From positions 101,018-165,017 of the forward strand of contig JBMNRB010000004.1 in NCBI GenBank assembly GCA_050944435.1: DNA of 64,000 nucleotides. Direction: 5' to 3'. The DNA comes from Ruminococcus_G sp050944435 (GTDB taxonomy: Bacteria > Bacillota > Clostridia > Lachnospirales > Lachnospiraceae). This document shows, piece after piece, positions 59,912 through 64,000 of this stretch (its first letter is position 1; every line of letters starts with the position of its first letter). Position numbers and translations under genes: made by a program. The notes under the pieces are model-generated. The model saw nothing but the letters and a program-made list of their open reading frames with translations. It was not told the origin of the DNA and searched no databases.

Positions 59912-60569
59912 AAAGCAGCATACCCCGGAAGAAAAACCTTCCATAAAAAAAGAGATGGAAATTATTCAGGATGATTCCTTTAATTATGATGGCTACGAAG
60001 TTGTACGTGGAGAATTTTTCTCACATCTCTACGAACCTTGCATCACGTTTAACAATTTCAAAGTTTATATGAATACAGCGTGTATCAAAAAACTTCCCGA
60101 AACCGATTATGTTCAGATACTTGTAAATCAGGAAAAAAAGAAGCTGGCTGTGCGCCCTTGTTCCGAAGAATCCAAAGATTCCTTCCGCTGGTGCAGCGCC
60201 ACTGCGAAACGCACTCCAAAGCAAGTCACCTGCCGGGTATTTTATGGAAAAATCACGGAATTGATGGGATGGAATCCTAATTATCGGTATAAGCTGGTAG
60301 GGAAACTGATCCAATCCAACGGGCAGCTACTATTTATTTTTGACTTGACAGCACCGGAAATATTTACCAGAACAACAAAAGACGGTGAAAAAACAAAAAC
60401 TTCTCGTAAGCCTGTGTATCCCGCCGAGTGGGAACATCAATTCGGCGTTCCCGTAGAGGAACATCAAAAATCTCTCCAGATTGATATATTTGACGGGTAT
60501 GCCTTATTTGGTATGAACGATAAAAGCACAAAAAATAATATGGAAAGAGAGGATACGCAACATGAGTAA
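59889..60569 (+). CDS. Stand-alone homologue of the recombinase C-terminal domain
   Basis: The 226-residue protein aligns over about residues 36-186 with recombinase residues 397-560. Shared blocks include DYVQILVN...LAVRP (recombinase DYIELLIH...LAIRP), LMGWNPNYRYKLVGK (LCGWNPKYTYRCLGQ) and YPAEWEHQFG (YPADWRHTFG). It has no catalytic domain. It overlaps the recombinase by 23 bases and has AGGAGG upstream, so it is translated together with it. It may be a subunit, a DNA-binding partner or a directionality factor; none is shown. Confidence 0.78.
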   Translation: MNELMIVEKQHTPEEKPSIKKEMEIIQDDSFNYDGYEVVRGEFFSHLYEPCITFNNFKVYMNTACIKKLPETDYVQILVNQEKKKLAVRPCSEESKDSFRWCSATAKRTPKQVTCRVFYGKITELMGWNPNYRYKLVGKLIQSNGQLLFIFDLTAPEIFTRTTKDGEKTKTSRKPVYPAEWEHQFGVPVEEHQKSLQIDIFDGYALFGMNDKSTKNNMEREDTQHE

Positions 60570-60951
60570 TCATACCGATTCATTACCGATTATCTGCATC
60601 GACTTTAAAAAGAGTCGTTTTCGCATTCATAAGAATACACTCCGAATGCTTGGAAATCCAGATTATATCCAACTATTAGTCAATCCTTACGAAAATATCC
60701 TTGCTATTAGATGTTCTATCCGAGAAGATCGCATATCGCATGAAGTGCGTCTGGAACGTTTTCCTTCCAAGAATAGTTACGAACTATACAGCCGAAGTCT
60801 CGCTGCTAATCTTCTAAACGGCAATCAGCATCTGCAAAACGGCAATTCATATCGCTTCTATGGAACACTAAATTCAACTCATGGAATCGTACTGTTTTGC
60901 CTAAACGATGCCGTTTCTATTACATCTGACTATGAAGAGGTGGCTATATGA
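60562..60951 (+). CDS. Second, shorter homologue of the recombinase C-terminal domain
   Basis: The 129-residue protein keeps the core of the shared domain (DYIQLLVN...LAIRC and a Y-R-F-x-G segment near 98-101) but lacks the WNP and YPAxW blocks. It overlaps its neighbours by 8 bases upstream and 4 bases downstream. Its small size resembles known recombination accessory factors, but this is only a size argument. Confidence 0.72.
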   Translation: MSNHTDSLPIICIDFKKSRFRIHKNTLRMLGNPDYIQLLVNPYENILAIRCSIREDRISHEVRLERFPSKNSYELYSRSLAANLLNGNQHLQNGNSYRFYGTLNSTHGIVLFCLNDAVSITSDYEEVAI

Positions 60952-61892
60952 AAGTAGATTATTATCCCGTTTTGAAAATCGACCCGGAATTTAAAAGCCT
61001 TATGCACCCGCTATCTGAGAAGGAATTCCTTTCTCTTCGAGAGAGTCTCTTGGAGGGTAAAGCGGCATATTCCATCGCTGCATGGAATGATTATCTGATC
61101 GATGGGTATGAGCGGTACATGATATGCCGCCAAGAAAATCTTCCCTATCACGTTCACCGCATCGGATTTAGCTGCCGGGAGCATGCGATCACTTGGATAT
61201 GCCGGGAACAATTAAAAAAAGGAAACCTTCCCAATGAGCGCTTCCGATACCTCATTGGAAAACGATATGAAACAGAACGTATCGTACGCAAAAACCCCTC
61301 CGGTGATACAGCAACTCAAACCAGTCATAGTAAGCTGCAAAACACAAACAGCTACCAGACTGCGCTCAAATTAGGAAAAGAATATTCCCTTTCCCACAAT
61401 ACGGTATATAAATATGGTATATATTCCCGGATGGTAGATATCGTTATGGAGAAAGATGCGGATCTGGCACAGAAAATACTATCGGGCAAGTTGCGTATTT
61501 CGCATGATAACATTATAGAATTATCCCGATTGCCGCAGGAAAATATCAGAAGGCTAAACAAATCCCTTTCCAAAGACGGAGTGGAACATCTTGTCATATC
61601 CGATATTCTCCGGGGATTTCAATGGAAACGGGTTGTGGAACCCCGCACAAAACAAATCCCTCAAGAGGAAATCCCGATAAAACAAATGCCCCAATTCGAC
61701 CCAAATGCTGCTCCTTCCAGTCTGGCATATACCATGCCCTCATGGGAAGGTACCATAAAAAGAATTCGGAATGAAACAGATTTCCAAATTGTCAGCGAAG
61801 ATGTGAAAAATAAATTAGCGTTCCAGATCCGGCAATTGCAGAATTCACTTGCCACACTATCAGAGAAAATGGAGGATACCAGAAATGAATGA
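60948..61892 (+). CDS. ParB-like DNA-binding protein
   Basis: The 314-residue protein has a ParB/Srx-type N-domain (about 5-110): LSEKEFLSLRESL, WNDYLIDGYERY in the position of the IvDGxxRY motif, and a WICREQLKKGNL stretch. A helix-turn-helix follows (about 136-165) and a coiled coil ends it (about 285-312). Such proteins bind DNA at parS-like sites and may act in partition, replication or regulation. The start overlaps the previous stop (ATGA). No ParA ATPase is in the window. Confidence 0.8.
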   Translation: MKVDYYPVLKIDPEFKSLMHPLSEKEFLSLRESLLEGKAAYSIAAWNDYLIDGYERYMICRQENLPYHVHRIGFSCREHAITWICREQLKKGNLPNERFRYLIGKRYETERIVRKNPSGDTATQTSHSKLQNTNSYQTALKLGKEYSLSHNTVYKYGIYSRMVDIVMEKDADLAQKILSGKLRISHDNIIELSRLPQENIRRLNKSLSKDGVEHLVISDILRGFQWKRVVEPRTKQIPQEEIPIKQMPQFDPNAAPSSLAYTMPSWEGTIKRIRNETDFQIVSEDVKNKLAFQIRQLQNSLATLSEKMEDTRNE

Positions 61893-62775
61893 TCTTTCAA
61901 AATATGTTCCAAACGTATTTTTCGAGCAAATTCCTATTAATAACCTTGTTTCCAGCCAGGAATATCAGCGCAATCTTTCCATCAAACACGTCCAAAAAGC
62001 GGCGGCAAATTTCGATCTCTATCAGATCAATCCCGTAAAAGTCAGCCGCAGGGATAATATCAATTATGTTTTTAACGGGCAACATACGATTGAAATTGTC
62101 GCTTTGGTTTCCGGTTCCCGTGAAACGCCTGTGTGGTGCATGGTCTATGATGATTTGGAATATCAGCACGAAGCGGACATTTTTGCAAACCAGATGAAGT
62201 ATGTAAAGCCCCTGCTTCCCTATGAAATCTTCATGGCAAGCATTGAGGCTGGAAGCGATAAACATATCCTGATAAAAGATTTAGTGGAATCATTTGGCCT
62301 GGAAATCGGATCGAACTCTTCTCCCGGATGCATTTGTGCGATTTCCACTTTGGTAGAACTCTATGATAAATATGGCTATGACCTGCTCCAACACACCCTT
62401 GCGTTATGCATTGGCACATGGGAAGGGAGCCAGCATTCCTTCAGTTCCAATATGCTCAAGGCCGTTGCCCGCCTTCTCTATGTTTACGGAGATTCCTTAA
62501 AAGATGACGTGTTCAAGGATAAAGTGGGACGTATCTCTGTAAAAGAGGTTATCCGCTCCGCAAAAGACCGCAGGGCAGGATCTCTCGGTTATGCAGAGGC
62601 GCTCCTGCTCTTCTACAATAAAAAAATGAAATTTCCATTGAAAATGGAATATTTATACAGCAGAAAACCTCCCCAGAATGTTTCCCTGACTTCGGAAATG
62701 CCTACGGAAGACTATGAAAATGATGAGGGTGAAGGAAATCCCGAATCCAGTCAGTTAGAATTGTTTCAATCATAA
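61885..62775 (+). CDS. ParB-N-like protein (DUF6551-type)
   Basis: The 296-residue protein starts MNDLSKYVPNVFFEQIPINN with AATGGAGG upstream of the ATG at 61885; the frame's earlier Met (61849) lies in the previous gene. The N-terminal VFNGQHTIE (about 62-70) matches the substrate-box region of ParB-N-like, DUF6551-type proteins found in phages and elements. The tail is acidic. It overlaps the previous gene by 8 bases and is the last of the five coupled genes, followed by a terminator. Confidence 0.75.
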   Translation: MNDLSKYVPNVFFEQIPINNLVSSQEYQRNLSIKHVQKAAANFDLYQINPVKVSRRDNINYVFNGQHTIEIVALVSGSRETPVWCMVYDDLEYQHEADIFANQMKYVKPLLPYEIFMASIEAGSDKHILIKDLVESFGLEIGSNSSPGCICAISTLVELYDKYGYDLLQHTLALCIGTWEGSQHSFSSNMLKAVARLLYVYGDSLKDDVFKDKVGRISVKEVIRSAKDRRAGSLGYAEALLLFYNKKMKFPLKMEYLYSRKPPQNVSLTSEMPTEDYENDEGEGNPESSQLELFQS

Positions 62776-62783
62776 AGGTTATT

Positions 62784-62812
62784 GGCACCCTGTTCGTTTT
62801 AGGCAGGGTGCC
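62784..62812. terminator. Bidirectional terminator between the operon and the second recombinase
   Basis: Stem GGCACCCTG (62784-62792) and CAGGGTGCC (62804-62812) with an 11-base loop, lying in the 40-base gap between two convergent genes. Confidence 0.75.
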
Positions 62813-62815
62813 ACT

Positions 62816-64000
62816 CTATACGCTCACCATCTCCCGACTGCCATCCATGAACGTAAATTCATATTTTTTTGCCCCCTTTACGATAACCTTCTGGATCACC
62901 AGCTGGGCTAATTCCGGCACATAACACTCCAATTCCGGCTGCTCCGATAATTCCATGAATTGTTTCGCCCGTAATTTTTCCAAAGCATTGCCAGTTTCTA
63001 TGGCTTTCTTCCAACGTGGAATCAAGTCTTCTTTCCGGCTCATGAGCATATTGTATGCTCTCACGAACCCCGATTCCAGATCGCTCTGGCCTACAAATCT
63101 ATTGACACAGGTCACCTTTCCATTTGTCATATGATTTTTGCACTGCCATTGCATAATCCCTCTGCTCTTCCATGTATGCCGGGTATAGGAGGAACCACAT
63201 TCCCCGCAGAAAATTCTGGAAGTAAATGGATTGCATTCTCGGCCATACCCATATCCTTTCAGGCCATGTTCCGTTACAAATTCCTTTCGGCGAGTAAATT
63301 CCAGCTGGACAGCATTCCACGTTTCTTTATCGATAATACCAATATGGCTGCCTTTCACGTAAACCTGCGTGACCTCCCCGTGATTTTTCACCTGCTTTTT
63401 TGTAAGGAAATCAGCGGTATAGGATTTCTGCAGCAAGGCATCTCCCATATGCTTTTCATTTTTCAAGATATTAATTACTGTGGAAGGATACCATTTTTTC
63501 GCTCCCATGCATCCTTCGATTCCCTCATCTTCCAGTTCTTTTGCAATTTCCTGTGGGCTATGCCCCCAGAGAAATTCCCGGTAAATTCTCCGTACTATTT
63601 TTGCCTCACGCTCATTAATGACCAGCTTGCCATCCACCTTATCATATCCCAAGAACTTATGCGTGTTCACGTGCATCTCACCCTTTTTGAATTTGGATCG
63701 TATGCCCCATTTACAGTTCTCGGAAATATTTCTCGACTCATCCTGCGCTAAAGAACTTAATATCGTAAACAGTAACTCTCCGGAAGAATCCAGCGTATTG
63801 ATATGCTCCTTTTCAAACAATATCCCAATCCCTAAGTTTTTCAATCTTCTCGAATACTGTAAGCAGTCCTGCGTGTTTCTGGCGAATCGGCTGATAGATT
63901 TTGTAATCACCATATCAATCTTTCCGGACTCGCAATCAGAAATCATCCGCTTAAATTGCTCTCTTTTCTTTGTGTTTGTTCCCGTGATTCCTTCATCAGC
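62816..64000 (-). CDS. Serine recombinase with zinc ribbon (5' end cut by window edge)
   Basis: The frame continues from 63946 to 64000 without a stop (ADEGITGTNTKKREQFKRM), so the catalytic Ser region lies outside. Visible are 394 residues: VITKSISRFARNTQDC and QDESRNISEN of the resolvase domain, the recombinase domain (WYPSTVINILKNEKHMGD) and a zinc ribbon (CGECGSSYTRHTW...WQCKNH) with coiled-coil tail. This is the standard large serine recombinase layout, unlike the first one. It faces the five-gene operon across the terminator. Confidence 0.88.
   Translation of the reverse strand, partial: ADEGITGTNTKKREQFKRMISDCESGKIDMVITKSISRFARNTQDCLQYSRRLKNLGIGILFEKEHINTLDSSGELLFTILSSLAQDESRNISENCKWGIRSKFKKGEMHVNTHKFLGYDKVDGKLVINEREAKIVRRIYREFLWGHSPQEIAKELEDEGIEGCMGAKKWYPSTVINILKNEKHMGDALLQKSYTADFLTKKQVKNHGEVTQVYVKGSHIGIIDKETWNAVQLEFTRRKEFVTEHGLKGYGYGRECNPFTSRIFCGECGSSYTRHTWKSRGIMQWQCKNHMTNGKVTCVNRFVGQSDLESGFVRAYNMLMSRKEDLIPRWKKAIETGNALEKLRAKQFMELSEQPELECYVPELAQLVIQKVIVKGAKKYEFTFMDGSREMVSV

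Larger units (their letters stand above)
56298..64000. mobile_element. Serine-recombinase mobile element inserted in comEC (right end outside window)
   Basis: From the comEC junction to the window edge the content changes from core genes to two phage-type XRE regulators, two serine recombinases, ParB-like proteins and unknowns. The spacing regions look more A/T-rich by eye than the host part (not counted). No conjugation or phage structural gene is visible in this 7.7 kb, so the type (integrative mobilisable element, ICE or prophage) is open. comEC's 5' half is expected beyond the far end. Confidence 0.82.

Noticed and set aside
56422..62775. A phage-defence system in the element
   Set aside because: No nuclease, toxin, methylase or nucleotide-signal motif is visible in any of these genes; recombinase and ParB-like families explain them better.

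Overview
The window looks like a chromosomal segment of a spore-forming, low-to-mid GC Clostridia, most likely a Lachnospiraceae-type gut anaerobe. The evidence is the presence of spoIIP and the germination protease gpr, the gene order mreB-recD2-comF-(membrane proteins)-cdaA-cdaR, Gram-positive teichoic-acid genes (tagD, tagG, tagH, several CDP-glycerol glycerophosphotransferases), AGGAGG ribosome binding sites and Bacillus-type sigma-A promoters. No rRNA, tRNA or CRISPR array was seen. All calls are from reading the sequence; no database search was run.

Positions 1-36 kb, nearly all on the minus strand, form a cell-surface polymer locus. It holds a phosphoglycosyl-transferase initiator (14.4-15.8 kb), GT2 and GT4 glycosyltransferases, a flippase, the TagGH ABC exporter, TagD, four TagF/TagB-like enzymes (one fused to a GT2), a TarI/IspD-like cytidylyltransferase next to an extended SDR, a pyruvyl-transferase-like protein paired with an Fe-S protein, and membrane proteins of the DUF2142, DUF2304 and GtrA kinds. 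A phosphocholine route is threaded through it: a BCCT importer, a winged-helix/nucleotidyltransferase/choline-kinase fusion, a separate LicC on the plus strand (36.1 kb) and two LicD transferases. Two exported proteins, an L,D-transpeptidase and a metallo-beta-lactamase-fold hydrolase, carry choline-binding-like repeats that could bind the decorated polymer.

Positions 36.8-56.3 kb are core genome: an HPr-like protein, the c-di-AMP pair cdaR/cdaA with two membrane proteins, comF, recD2, an mreB-family gene, uvrA (with a LexA-box-like site on its promoter), hemW, lepA, spoIIP, gpr, rpsT, holA and comEC.

At about 56.30 kb comEC stops abruptly and a mobile element begins, running past the right edge of the window. 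It carries two regulators of the XRE type, a small unknown protein and a tightly overlapping five-gene operon (58.0-62.8 kb). That operon encodes a large serine recombinase without a zinc ribbon, two smaller proteins homologous to the recombinase's own C-terminal domain, and two ParB-like proteins. A second, conventional serine recombinase faces it and is cut by the window edge. The five-gene module is the best candidate here for an undescribed recombination or maintenance system, and the interruption of comEC could make competence depend on excision of the element.
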